Assembly (NCBI GenBank): GCA_003141555.1
Contig: PLMN01000007.1
Location: 132,514-196,513 of the forward strand
Direction: 5' to 3'
Length of the DNA stretch: 64,000 bases
Origin: Candidatus Aminicenantota bacterium
GTDB taxonomy: Bacteria > Acidobacteriota > Aminicenantia > Aminicenantales > UBA4085
Position numbers and translations under genes: made by a program. The notes below the pieces were generated by a model. It made no database searches, had not been told where the DNA came from, and saw only the letters and a list, made by a program, of their open reading frames with translations. The first letter of the stretch is position 1; the number at the start of each line of letters is the position of its first letter. Positions 1 through 7,365 of this stretch are shown piece by piece.

Positions 1-217
1 CCCCGATGCCGTCCTCTTCGAGGTTCAGAGCGATCCCCGAGAGGCCGTGCGGGAACTCGAGCAGCTCGTTGTACATGACCCGATCAAGCCCGTAGATGCG
101 GGCGATGCCGTCCCCGACCGAGACCACCATCCCGACTTCCCTGATGTCGACGCCGGTCTCGAAGCCCTCGATCCGGCTCTGGATGATCTTGCTGATTTCG
201 TCGGCTTTCATCGGCAT
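1..217 (-). CDS. atpA: ATP synthase F1 subunit alpha, N-terminal part (cut by window edge)
   Basis: Minus-strand reading from 217 gives [15 protein letters not shown]..., followed by the typical alpha-subunit N-terminal stretch with [12 protein letters not shown] and [13 protein letters not shown]. Only about the first 72 residues are present, so the Walker motifs lie outside the window. In the F1 head, alpha carries non-catalytic nucleotide sites and pairs with beta. Two in-frame starts exist (217 and 211); 217 is preferred because an AAAGG-like ribosome site lies about nine bases upstream. The gene begins 6 bp after the atpH stop, so it is the next member of the same minus-strand atp operon. 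Confidence 0.95.
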   Translation of the reverse strand, partial: MPMKADEISKIIQSRIEGFETGVDIREVGMVVSVGDGIARIYGLDRVMYNELLEFPHGLSGIALNLEEDGIG

Positions 218-223
218 GGCGTG

Positions 224-766
224 CTACCTTTCTCGGATGATTTCCTTCAGCCGCTCGAGCTGGCCCTTGAGGGAAACGTCGTAGATCATGTTCCCCTTCC
301 GGACGAGGAGACCGCCCACGATCGAAGGATCGAGGGCGTAGGCGCAGGACACGGGCCGCCGCTCGAGGGACCGGAGCGTCTCTTCGAGCCGCACCCGCTG
401 GCCCTCCTTCAGGGGGACGACCGACCGGACCTCGAACGTCACGACCCCCTGCCGCTCGTTCCAAAGCGCGGGGAGCGCCCGGACGATATCGCCCAGGATA
501 TCGAGTCGCCCGTGTTCGGCGAGGAGGAGGATGAGGCGCCGTGTCTTGTCTTGGTAGCCCTGGCGGGCGAGGATGTCCTCAAGGACCTCGGTCTTGCGAG
601 CCGCCGGCACGAACGGCTGGAGCATCGTCGCTCGGAGCAGGTCGTGCGATTCGAGGAGGCCGGCGAATTCGCCGAGCTCGACCGAAACGGCCTTGTATTC
701 CTCCTCCGTCCGGAGCGCGCCGGCCAGGCCCTCGGCGTAGCGGTTAATCAGGACGTCGTTCTTCAT
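224..766 (-). CDS. atpH: ATP synthase F1 subunit delta
   Basis: 180 aa, normal length for the delta/OSCP subunit that ties the F1 head to the peripheral stalk. It starts with MKNDVLINRYAEGL, has the helical N-terminal domain of the family, and ends with the conserved C-terminal pattern around DPSIVGGLLVRKGN. Its start lies inside the 3' end of atpF (23-base overlap), suggesting translational coupling. The order b' - b - delta - alpha on the minus strand is the classical F-type arrangement, with the remaining atp genes presumably to the left of the window. Confidence 0.96.
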   Translation of the reverse strand: MKNDVLINRYAEGLAGALRTEEEYKAVSVELGEFAGLLESHDLLRATMLQPFVPAARKTEVLEDILARQGYQDKTRRLILLLAEHGRLDILGDIVRALPALWNERQGVVTFEVRSVVPLKEGQRVRLEETLRSLERRPVSCAYALDPSIVGGLLVRKGNMIYDVSLKGQLERLKEIIRER

Positions 767-1325
767 GGAGCTTCGTCAGGTCGGTGATGGATTTGTCGAT
801 CAGGCCGGACTGGTCTTCGGGTGTGAGCCGGAGCTTCATCCGGCCCTCGGCCAGGCTGGCCGCCAGTCCGGCGGTGTATTCCTTCAATTCCTGGATCCCG
901 GCTTTGAGCTGGAGATCGATCTCCTGCTGGGTGAACGACTGGATGCGCTGGGCTTCCTTTTCGGCGAGGGCCTTAATCTGCTCCGTCTCCGCCCGCCCTT
1001 CGGCCTCGGCCTCGACCCGGAGCCGGCCCATGTCGTCTTCGAGGGCCGCGAGCTTGGCCCGGGCCTCCTCGAGCTTGGCCTCGGCCCGGAGCCGGCCCTC
1101 CCGGGCCTCGTCGAGCGAGAGCTGGATGTCGCGGGTGCGCTTCGCCAGGAAATTCCGGGCGGGCTTGTAGAGGACGAAGGCCAGGGCGCCGAACAGGACG
1201 ACGAAGTTGATGACCTTGCCCAGCATGCCGCCCGACCCCGACGCATGCGGTTCGCCTTCGGCGGACATGAAAAGAAGGAACGGGACGGAGAGCAGGACGG
1301 CCCGGGCAACTTTGCGGTCGGACAT
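744..1325 (-). CDS. atpF: ATP synthase F0 subunit b
   Basis: 193 aa. A hydrophobic N-terminal segment (about residues 8-22) precedes a second membrane segment around GKVINFVVLFGALAFVLY (about 35-55), followed by a long charged coiled coil rich in EAR/EAK/LEE heptads, as in peripheral-stalk b subunits. The first hydrophobic stretch looks like a cleavable signal or extra helix, a variation also seen in other phyla. It overlaps the upstream b'-like gene by a single base and the downstream atpH by 23 bases. With the neighbouring 138-aa subunit it would form a b/b' heterodimeric stalk. Confidence 0.93.
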   Translation of the reverse strand: MSDRKVARAVLLSVPFLLFMSAEGEPHASGSGGMLGKVINFVVLFGALAFVLYKPARNFLAKRTRDIQLSLDEAREGRLRAEAKLEEARAKLAALEDDMGRLRVEAEAEGRAETEQIKALAEKEAQRIQSFTQQEIDLQLKAGIQELKEYTAGLAASLAEGRMKLRLTPEDQSGLIDKSITDLTKLHEERRPD

Positions 1326-1741
1326 CAGTCGAGCAGCCTCTTCTCGATGTCGCCCGCCAGCCGTTCGGCCTCGACGGCGAGCTCGGAGCGCAGGCGGGCG
1401 ATCTCGTCCCGGACCTGGGCCCTGGCTTTTTCGAGCCGATCCTTCGACACGGCGCCGGTTTCAGCCAGCAGGCGCGACTTCCCGCGCAGGGCGTCGGCTT
1501 CGATGTCATCACGGGCTTTGTCCGCGGCTGCCCTGGCCGTCTTCATGGCCGCGGCGACGTCCTGGAGGGATTTCTCATAAGCCTCGCCCCCCCGGCGCGA
1601 AGCCTCGCGGTCCGCGGCAAGGAGCGCATCGCGCTCGCCCGTGATCCGGCTCATGGGCTTCCAAAATACCTTGGACAGGACGAAAACGAGGATCCAGACC
1701 ACAAAAAAGGTCACCAAAAGGGACGCGTCGATCTGAAGCAT
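1325..1741 (-). CDS. ATP synthase F0 subunit b' (second b-type subunit)
   Basis: 138 aa. One N-terminal membrane helix (SLLVTFFVVWILVFVLSKVF, about residues 8-28) is followed by KPMSRI and a long amphipathic coiled coil. This is the b/b' architecture: a membrane anchor plus a stalk helix. Two b-type genes in tandem indicate a heterodimeric stalk, as known from photosynthetic bacteria and some other lineages. It is the first atp gene in this window, 71 bp after the folC stop. That gap contains a palindrome and a weak promoter-like pair, so an internal promoter for the atp genes is possible. Confidence 0.88.
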   Translation of the reverse strand: MLQIDASLLVTFFVVWILVFVLSKVFWKPMSRITGERDALLAADREASRRGGEAYEKSLQDVAAAMKTARAAADKARDDIEADALRGKSRLLAETGAVSKDRLEKARAQVRDEIARLRSELAVEAERLAGDIEKRLLD

Positions 1742-1758
1742 GGGACTTTTTGGTCAGC

Positions 1759-1799
1759 CTCGTTTTAACGAGATAAAGTAGCATTTTCGGGCCGAAAAT
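1759..1799. promoter_or_regulatory. Inverted repeats ahead of the atp genes
   Basis: The folC-atp gap holds two short inverted repeats: CTCGTT-TT-AACGAG (1759-1772) and ATTTTCGG-G-CCGAAAAT (1783-1799). On the minus strand a weak TTGAAT / TACTTT pair with 17-bp spacing overlaps the second palindrome. The second repeat could be an operator, or a structure separating folC from atp expression; no U-tract supports a terminator. Confidence 0.35.
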
Positions 1800-1812
1800 T
1801 CAAGGACGGGGC

Positions 1813-3111
1813 TTAGGAAATCAGGCGCGAGCCCAGCTTTTTGGCGGCGCCCACGAGGAAGAGTGAGCCGGTGACGACCACGACGCCCCGGGGCCCGGCC
1901 TCGGCCCGGGCGAGGGCGACGGCTTTTCTCAGGGACGGCTCGACGAGAATCTTCTCCCGGTAGGGGCGGACTCGGCGGAGGATGTCCTCGGGGGCGGCCG
2001 CCCGCGCGTAGGGGATGGTCGTCAGGATGATTCTCCGGGCGAGGGGAAAGAGTCGGCCGGCCACCCGGCCGATGGCCTTATCCTTCATCATCGTAAACAC
2101 GAGGACGAGGCGCCGGGAACGGAGGCCCTCGAGATACGCCCCCAGGGCGGCGGCCCCGGCCTCGTTGTGGGCGCCGTCGAGGAGGACGAGCGGACGGCGG
2201 CCGACCGGCTCGAGCCTTCCCTCCCAGCGCGTGCGGGCGATGCCCCGGACGATGGCCGCGGCGGGGATGGGCCGCCATGTCCGGTCGAGGACGAGGGCGG
2301 CCGACGCGGCGATGGCCGCGTTCCGGCCCTGATGCGCCCCGAGGAGCCCCGGAGAGAGCCGGAGGGCCGAGCCGTCGATCTCATAGCGGAACGCTGGCCG
2401 CCGGCCCGGGGTCACGGCCGCGAGCCGGCGCGTCCGGCCGAAGACATCCGTTACGGGAGAGCCCCGCTCCGCAGCCCGGGCCCGGATGACCCGGGCCGCG
2501 GTCTTCGATTCCGCGCCGCAGACCACGGGCACGCCCGGCTTGATGATCCCGGCCTTTTCGAACGCGATCCGGGCGAGTGTGCCGCCCAGGTGCTCCTGGT
2601 GATCCCGGGAAATACTCGTGATGACCGACACGAGCGGGAGGACGACGTTCGTGGCGTCGAAGCGGCCGCCCATCCCCGTCTCGATCACGGCGATATCGAC
2701 CCCCGCCTCGCGGAAGTGCAGGAAGGCGATGAGAGTCAGGACCTCGAAAAACGTGGGCTGGGCCTCGAGCTCCCCGCTTGCGAGCAGGCGGTCGATCCGG
2801 GCCTTGACCGTGCCCGCCAGGCGGAGGAAGTCGCGGGCCGGAATCAGCCGGCCGCCCACCCGAATCCGCTCCTCGACCCGGACGAGATGGGGCGAGGTGT
2901 AGAGCCCGGCCTTCAGGCCGCTCGCCGCGAGGATTTCGGCCAGCATGGCGCAGACCGAGCCCTTCCCGTTCGTGCCCGCGACGTGGACGGTGGGGTAAGC
3001 GCGGTGGGGGTCGCCGAACGAGGCCAGCACGATCCGCATGGTCTCGAGGCCGAGCTTGATGCCGAAGGTCTGGAGGTCCCGGAGATAGGCCCGGCACCGC
3101 GAGGAAGTCAT
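1813..3111 (-). CDS. folC: Bifunctional folylpolyglutamate synthase / dihydrofolate synthase
   Basis: 432 aa, usual length for FolC, a Mur-ligase-family cytosolic enzyme that adds glutamate to dihydropteroate and folates using ATP. The P-loop AGTNGKGS lies near residues 45-52, and the Mur-type central region shows TNVVLPLVSVITSISRDHQEHLG, quoted here as TNVVLPLVSVITS then SRDHQEHLG. The C-terminal domain carries LLDGAHNEAGA. It overlaps the accD stop by 4 bases (ATGA-type junction). accD-folC adjacency is common in bacteria and supports the call. Confidence 0.95.
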   Translation of the reverse strand: MTSSRCRAYLRDLQTFGIKLGLETMRIVLASFGDPHRAYPTVHVAGTNGKGSVCAMLAEILAASGLKAGLYTSPHLVRVEERIRVGGRLIPARDFLRLAGTVKARIDRLLASGELEAQPTFFEVLTLIAFLHFREAGVDIAVIETGMGGRFDATNVVLPLVSVITSISRDHQEHLGGTLARIAFEKAGIIKPGVPVVCGAESKTAARVIRARAAERGSPVTDVFGRTRRLAAVTPGRRPAFRYEIDGSALRLSPGLLGAHQGRNAAIAASAALVLDRTWRPIPAAAIVRGIARTRWEGRLEPVGRRPLVLLDGAHNEAGAAALGAYLEGLRSRRLVLVFTMMKDKAIGRVAGRLFPLARRIILTTIPYARAAAPEDILRRVRPYREKILVEPSLRKAVALARAEAGPRGVVVVTGSLFLVGAAKKLGSRLIS

Positions 3112-3902
3112 TGCGGACGGTTGAGGAGGAGGCGCAGGGCGCGGATCAGGTAAGCCCGCAGATTTTTCCGCGGGACGACATCGTCCACCATCCCGTGGCT
3201 GAGGAGGAACTCCGAGCGCTGGAACCCCTTGGGCAGCTTCTCCCGGATCGTTTGCTCGATCACCCGGGGACCGGCGAAGCCGATGAGGGCGTTGGGCTCG
3301 GCGATATTGAGGTCGCCCAGCATGGCGAAGCTGGCCGAGACGCCGCCCGTCGTTGGATCGGCCAACACCGAGATATAGGGAATCGCGGCCTCGTCGAGGC
3401 GGGCCAGGGCGCCGCTCGTCTTGGCCATCTGCATGAGCGAGAGGATGCCTTCCTGCATCCGGGCGCCGCCCGAGACCGAGACGATGATCAGGGGAATGCG
3501 CTCCCGGAGAGCCCGCTCCGCCGCCCGAGTGATTTTCTCGCCGACCACCGAGCCCATGCTGCCGCCCATGAAGGCGAAATCGAGGGCCGAGATCACGACC
3601 CTGATTCCGCCCATCGACCCGACGGCGTTGACGACGGCCTCGGGAAGCGATGTCTTCTTTCGTCCGGTCTCGAGGCGGACCGTATAGCTCTGGCTGTCGA
3701 CGAATTTCAAGGGGTCGAGTGGGAGCAACCCATGGTCCACGACGTCGAACGGGCCCTCGTCGAAGAGCATGGTCAGGCGTTCCACTCCCGAGAGGCGGAA
3801 ATGGAAGCCGCAGGCCGGGCAGACGGAGTGATTCTCGAGGATGTCCTCCTTGTAGAGGATCCTTTGGCAGTTGTTACAGCGGGTCCATAGATTATCGGCC
3901 AT
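3108..3902 (-). CDS. accD: Acetyl-CoA carboxylase carboxyltransferase subunit beta
   Basis: 264 aa from the ATG at 3902. The N-terminal zinc ribbon has C9, C12, C28 and C31 (CNNC ... CPAC). The crotonase-like carboxyltransferase core includes GGSMGSVVGEK and SVSGGARMQEG, the conserved CoA/biotin-binding region. With the alpha subunit (not in the window) it transfers carboxyl from biotin-BCCP to acetyl-CoA, the first step of fatty-acid synthesis. An in-frame TTG at 3926 was rejected as start because it lies inside the spacer of a good minus-strand promoter (TTGACA-17-TTAGAC, 3915-3943). That promoter puts the 3902 ATG about 12 bases after the -10 box. Confidence 0.95.
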   Translation of the reverse strand: MADNLWTRCNNCQRILYKEDILENHSVCPACGFHFRLSGVERLTMLFDEGPFDVVDHGLLPLDPLKFVDSQSYTVRLETGRKKTSLPEAVVNAVGSMGGIRVVISALDFAFMGGSMGSVVGEKITRAAERALRERIPLIIVSVSGGARMQEGILSLMQMAKTSGALARLDEAAIPYISVLADPTTGGVSASFAMLGDLNIAEPNALIGFAGPRVIEQTIREKLPKGFQRSEFLLSHGMVDDVVPRKNLRAYLIRALRLLLNRPQ

Positions 3903-3914
3903 GAGTGCCCAAAA

Positions 3915-3943
3915 GTCTAACAGCAATCCGCCGGGGCTGTCAA
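3915..3943 (-). promoter_or_regulatory. Sigma-70-like promoter of accD-folC
   Basis: Minus-strand TTGACA (3938-3943), 17-bp spacer, TTAGAC (3915-3920). The accD ATG follows after 12 bases, so the predicted leader is only about 5 nt, with no Shine-Dalgarno site. Confidence 0.65.
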
Positions 3944-4014
3944 CAAAGGGAGCGTTTCCCGGCTTAGAGGGCCATCATCGACGATGAGGGTTTTGCGGCC
4001 GGTCGTCGGCTCTA

Positions 4015-6342
4015 TTAAACGGCTTTTGCGACCGCGACGTAAGCCGGCGAGCCTTCCCGGTTCTTGGCGTCGACGGCGCAGATAGAGAAGCGATAAGACG
4101 TGTCGCGCCGGACCTTCTTGTAGATGAAGGCCCCCGCGCCGGGTTTGACTTCGCCGATCGTGGTCCGGCCGCCCTTGTCGTCGACCTGGGACAGGCGCAG
4201 CTTTACGGTCGCCACCGCCAGGCGGCTCTCCTTCCAGCCGAAGCGGATCGCGTCGCCGCCGGCCAGCGCGTAAACGCCTCCGAGGCGCACGGCCTTGAAA
4301 TCGTTCGGAGGCGGAAGCGGCGCGTCCTGGACGACGAGCTGGACGGGAACGAGAAACGGGGAATTGGCGGCGGAGGGGCATTCGATGCTGATCGCCCCAT
4401 CGTAGGTGCCGACGCCCAGGTCTTTCGAGGAGAGGGAGATCGCGAGGTCCACCGCCCCGCCCGCCGAGGTCCCGCTTGAGGGCGAGACGCTGAGCCAGCT
4501 CTGGACGGGCTTGGCCGTGAACTTGAGGCTGCCGCCGCCCACGTTGCGGACCCGGATCGTCTCGCCCGGGACGGACGGGGTCATCGTCCCCGCCTCGAAG
4601 ACAAACGAGGTCTTGTCCACGCCGATGAGCGGGGCGGGATTGGCCAGGACGACGCTCGCCAGGACGGTGTTGAACGGCGCCGCGGCGGGAACATTCGTGT
4701 CAGCGGCCCGGAAGGTCGGGATGAAATCGTATTTGGCCTGGTCCTTAGTGACGGTCAGCCGGGTGTAGCCCGACGGCCCATAGAAATCCGGAGGCGTCCT
4801 GGTGTAGCTGCCGTAGTGTTTCTGCCAGTAGGCGCCCTGCCACCAGGATACTTCAGCCAAGGCTTTGGGGGATCCGGCGCAGACGCCTTGGAGGTCATAG
4901 AGCGTCTTTCCGTCGCCGATCCGGGTTGCCTTGAAAACGTGGTCGTGGCCGTAGATGATGCCCCGCAGGCGCCTCGTCCGGGCGAGCTCGGTCAGCTGGA
5001 TCTGCTCGATCTTCGTGACATCCCCGTACCCCGTATAATCCTTGGCCGTGAACAGGTTGCCCCGCCCATAAGTGATCGACCGGGGATCAGTTTCCTCGGG
5101 CGCGGCCGGCCACCCCCCGAGGACATGGTGCTGGCAGGCGAAGCTCCACTCGTGCGTATCGTCCGTGAGGACGCCCTCGAGCCATTGCCGCTGGTCCGGA
5201 CCGAGCGTCCAATCCTCGACTTTCTGCGGCATGGCTTTCATGGCGCCCATCACATCGAGGATGATGAACTGGACGCCGTCGCGGTTTTTCTCGTCGGCGC
5301 CCAGGGTCAAGGCGTAATAGTTGCCGGTGGGAGACCCGCCCTCGGGATAAGTGGAGGGGTCGGGCTGCTGGAACACTTTCTGGCGCCAGCTCTGGGCGTA
5401 TGTTTGGGCCTGGTTATAGCCTTCCTCGCCGTCGTGGTTGCCGAGGGCGATCAGCGTAGGCATATTCGGCGTGAGCCCGGAGTAGGCCTTCCGCATCCGG
5501 TACCAGAGCGTGCGGGCGATGTAATCGTAGGTGGCGGCCGTGGGGTTATTGAAGGGCAGGCCCCAGCTCTGCCACCGGTACTCGGCCCCGATCCCCGTCG
5601 AGTCGCCGAGGTTGATGGCCACGTCGGGGTCTTCCGCCGCGAGGATCTGGCGGATGGATTTGCTCAGGGACAGGGCGTTGGTCAGGTTCGCCAGGTTGTT
5701 CGAGGGCAGCCAGGAGGCGTTGGACTTCAGGTTCCGGAGGAAATCGCAGAAAAAGTCGCCCGTGATCTTCGTAGCTTTGAGATCGGCCGAGACGACGGCG
5801 TCGGCGTCGTCGAACGCGTGGTCGTCGCCGATGAAGACGGCCTGGATCTGGCCGCCGCTCTGGAGCCGGGCGTTCGGGAGCTTGAAGTTCCGGGGCGGGA
5901 GCGCCTTCCAGGCGCCGCCGCCCTCCCGGTACTGGACCTGATAATACAGCCGCGGCGCGTCGAAGCCGTGCACCACCGCCTCGAGCGCGCCCTGGGCTCC
6001 GGTGAAGGACAGGGTCTCGCGCGGGTTGGCCAGGCCCTCCCGCGTATCGGCCACGGCGACATTGACGTCGATGGTCTTTCCGCTCTTGATGAGGAGGTTC
6101 AGGTTGGTGAGCCATGACTTGGAATCGACGGCGCTGCGGCGGATGTTGTAGATCCGCTCGGAACACTCAAAGACCGCCTCGTCATAGGGGAACGGGAATT
6201 CATCGGAGGCCAGCTGCTCATAGAACGGAGATTGAGGATTCAGGCTGGAGGGGGTGGCGGCGAAGAATCTCTGGGGGTCGAGGCTCGCGAGAAGAATCCC
6301 CGCGCCCCCGATTTTAATGAATTCTCGCCGCCGTATCTGCAT
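4015..6342 (-). CDS. Tat-exported purple-acid-phosphatase-like metallophosphoesterase with BACON-like and FN3-like tail
   Basis: 775 aa from the ATG at 6342. The N-terminus MQIRRREFIKIGGAGILLAS is a twin-arginine signal. The calcineurin-type metal-binding blocks occur in order: VFIGDDHAFDD, INLGDSTGIG, ALGNHDGEEG, CQHHVLGG and YGHDHVFK, so a dinuclear metal phosphoesterase is expected outside the cytoplasm. After about residue 600 comes a BACON/Ig-like domain (WLSVSPSSGTSAGG) and then a fibronectin-III-like module. It is monocistronic with its own promoter (6354-6382), preceded by helically phased repeats. The substrate is unknown; phosphomonoester or phosphodiester hydrolysis is the family expectation. 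Upstream in-frame codons (to 6363) were rejected because they overlap the -10 region. Confidence 0.88.
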   Translation of the reverse strand: MQIRRREFIKIGGAGILLASLDPQRFFAATPSSLNPQSPFYEQLASDEFPFPYDEAVFECSERIYNIRRSAVDSKSWLTNLNLLIKSGKTIDVNVAVADTREGLANPRETLSFTGAQGALEAVVHGFDAPRLYYQVQYREGGGAWKALPPRNFKLPNARLQSGGQIQAVFIGDDHAFDDADAVVSADLKATKITGDFFCDFLRNLKSNASWLPSNNLANLTNALSLSKSIRQILAAEDPDVAINLGDSTGIGAEYRWQSWGLPFNNPTAATYDYIARTLWYRMRKAYSGLTPNMPTLIALGNHDGEEGYNQAQTYAQSWRQKVFQQPDPSTYPEGGSPTGNYYALTLGADEKNRDGVQFIILDVMGAMKAMPQKVEDWTLGPDQRQWLEGVLTDDTHEWSFACQHHVLGGWPAAPEETDPRSITYGRGNLFTAKDYTGYGDVTKIEQIQLTELARTRRLRGIIYGHDHVFKATRIGDGKTLYDLQGVCAGSPKALAEVSWWQGAYWQKHYGSYTRTPPDFYGPSGYTRLTVTKDQAKYDFIPTFRAADTNVPAAAPFNTVLASVVLANPAPLIGVDKTSFVFEAGTMTPSVPGETIRVRNVGGGSLKFTAKPVQSWLSVSPSSGTSAGGAVDLAISLSSKDLGVGTYDGAISIECPSAANSPFLVPVQLVVQDAPLPPPNDFKAVRLGGVYALAGGDAIRFGWKESRLAVATVKLRLSQVDDKGGRTTIGEVKPGAGAFIYKKVRRDTSYRFSICAVDAKNREGSPAYVAVAKAV

Positions 6343-6353
6343 TATTGAGGCGC

Positions 6354-6382
6354 ATCCTAACAAAATCGGCCCACTCTGTCAA
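6354..6382 (-). promoter_or_regulatory. Promoter of the Tat metallophosphoesterase
   Basis: Minus-strand TTGACA (6377-6382), 17-bp spacer, TAGGAT (6354-6359); ATG at 6342 is 11 bases after the -10 box, giving a predicted leader of about 5 nt. Confidence 0.7.
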
Positions 6383-6420
6383 TGTCGTTTTTTGTCGTGT
6401 TGTGTCGTGTAGTGTTCTGG
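6383..6420 (-). promoter_or_regulatory. Ten-bp phased direct repeats abutting the -35 box
   Basis: On the plus strand the motif TGTCGTKT begins at 6383, 6393 and 6403, with a degenerate fourth unit (TGTTCTGG) at 6413. The period is exactly 10 bp, so all copies face the same side of the helix, and the array ends directly against the -35 hexamer of the phosphoesterase promoter. This is the geometry of an activator site; the protein that binds is unknown. Confidence 0.55.
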
Positions 6421-6477
6421 ATGGAATCCCGCAGGCCAAGGGGGGAAGACTCTCTGCAAGTTTCCCAGCCCGCCGTC

Positions 6478-7365
6478 TCAATCCGTCCGGCGAGCGACGA
6501 CGACGAGCTCGTCCTGGCGCCGGGAGAGTCCGGCCGCGACGAGGATCGCTCCCAGGGCGACCTTCGCCGCGAGCAGCGCCGGCCCCCGCAGAGGGACATA
6601 ATCCATTCTCCGCTTCAAGGACTTCACATCGAAGCTGGGCTCGGAGCGGACGGCCTCGACCGCGAACCCGTTGTCCTCGAGGAGGCGGACGATCGTCCGC
6701 CGTTCGAAGCCGTAGAGGTGCTTGTAATGCCAATCGAGTTGGTAAAGGATGCGGAGGGGCATGTCCAGCCGGCCGAAGGACAGCCGCCATCCGGCAAGCG
6801 AGATCGCCGGGAGAAGTCCCCGGACATCCGGAACGCGGAGGGCGAGGACGCCGCCAGGAGCGAGGAGACCGCGGACTTCGGCTAGGACCGCAGCCGGCGC
6901 CGGCACGTGCTCCAGGACCGACCAGAGCGTCGCAACCGAGAACGCTCCCTCCTTGAACCTGACCTGGCCGAACTCGCCGCGGACGACCGGATGTCGTCTC
7001 CCGGCGATCTCCGAGGCTCTCCGCGAAGGCTCGAGGCCGTAGGCCTGGAATCCGACCCGGGCGGCCACGTCGAGGAACTCGCCCATCCCGCAGCCGATAT
7101 CGAGCAGCCGGCCTCCCGCTGCGCTCGCCCGGATGAGCGCCAGATCGCGCTCGTATTGGGGGCAACGGAACTCGACAATGAATTTCGCGTAGGTTTCGAG
7201 ATCGAATCCCTCGTAGTCCTCGCCGGGCTCCTCCGGCACGGGAAGGGGGTTCATCTGGACGAGGCCGCAGGAGCGGCATTCGAGATAGCGGTCCGGGCCG
7301 ACGGCGAACAAGACCCGGGTCAAGGGCGCGCCGCACAGCACGCAACGGAACGCGGGATTAATCAT
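6478..7365 (-). CDS. Class I SAM-dependent methyltransferase with N-terminal zinc ribbon
   Basis: 295 aa from the ATG at 7365. The N-terminus carries CVLCGAPL ... CRSCGLVQMNPLP, a four-cysteine ribbon typical of methyltransferases in sugar and exopolysaccharide clusters. The SAM site follows as LLDIGCGMGEFLDVA near residue 90. A later VLEHVPAPAAVLAEV stretch is the usual methyltransf_11/23 post-core motif. The chosen start overlaps the stop of the upstream GT39 gene by 8 bases, indicating coupling; longer in-frame starts inside that gene are unlikely. It ends the minus-strand glycan block. The methyl acceptor is unknown, probably a sugar or lipid-linked glycan. Confidence 0.85.
   Translation of the reverse strand: MINPAFRCVLCGAPLTRVLFAVGPDRYLECRSCGLVQMNPLPVPEEPGEDYEGFDLETYAKFIVEFRCPQYERDLALIRASAAGGRLLDIGCGMGEFLDVAARVGFQAYGLEPSRRASEIAGRRHPVVRGEFGQVRFKEGAFSVATLWSVLEHVPAPAAVLAEVRGLLAPGGVLALRVPDVRGLLPAISLAGWRLSFGRLDMPLRILYQLDWHYKHLYGFERRTIVRLLEDNGFAVEAVRSEPSFDVKSLKRRMDYVPLRGPALLAAKVALGAILVAAGLSRRQDELVVVARRTD

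Noticed and set aside
47-787. 246-codon plus-strand frame over atpA/atpH
   Set aside because: Antisense shadow of well-recognised atp genes.
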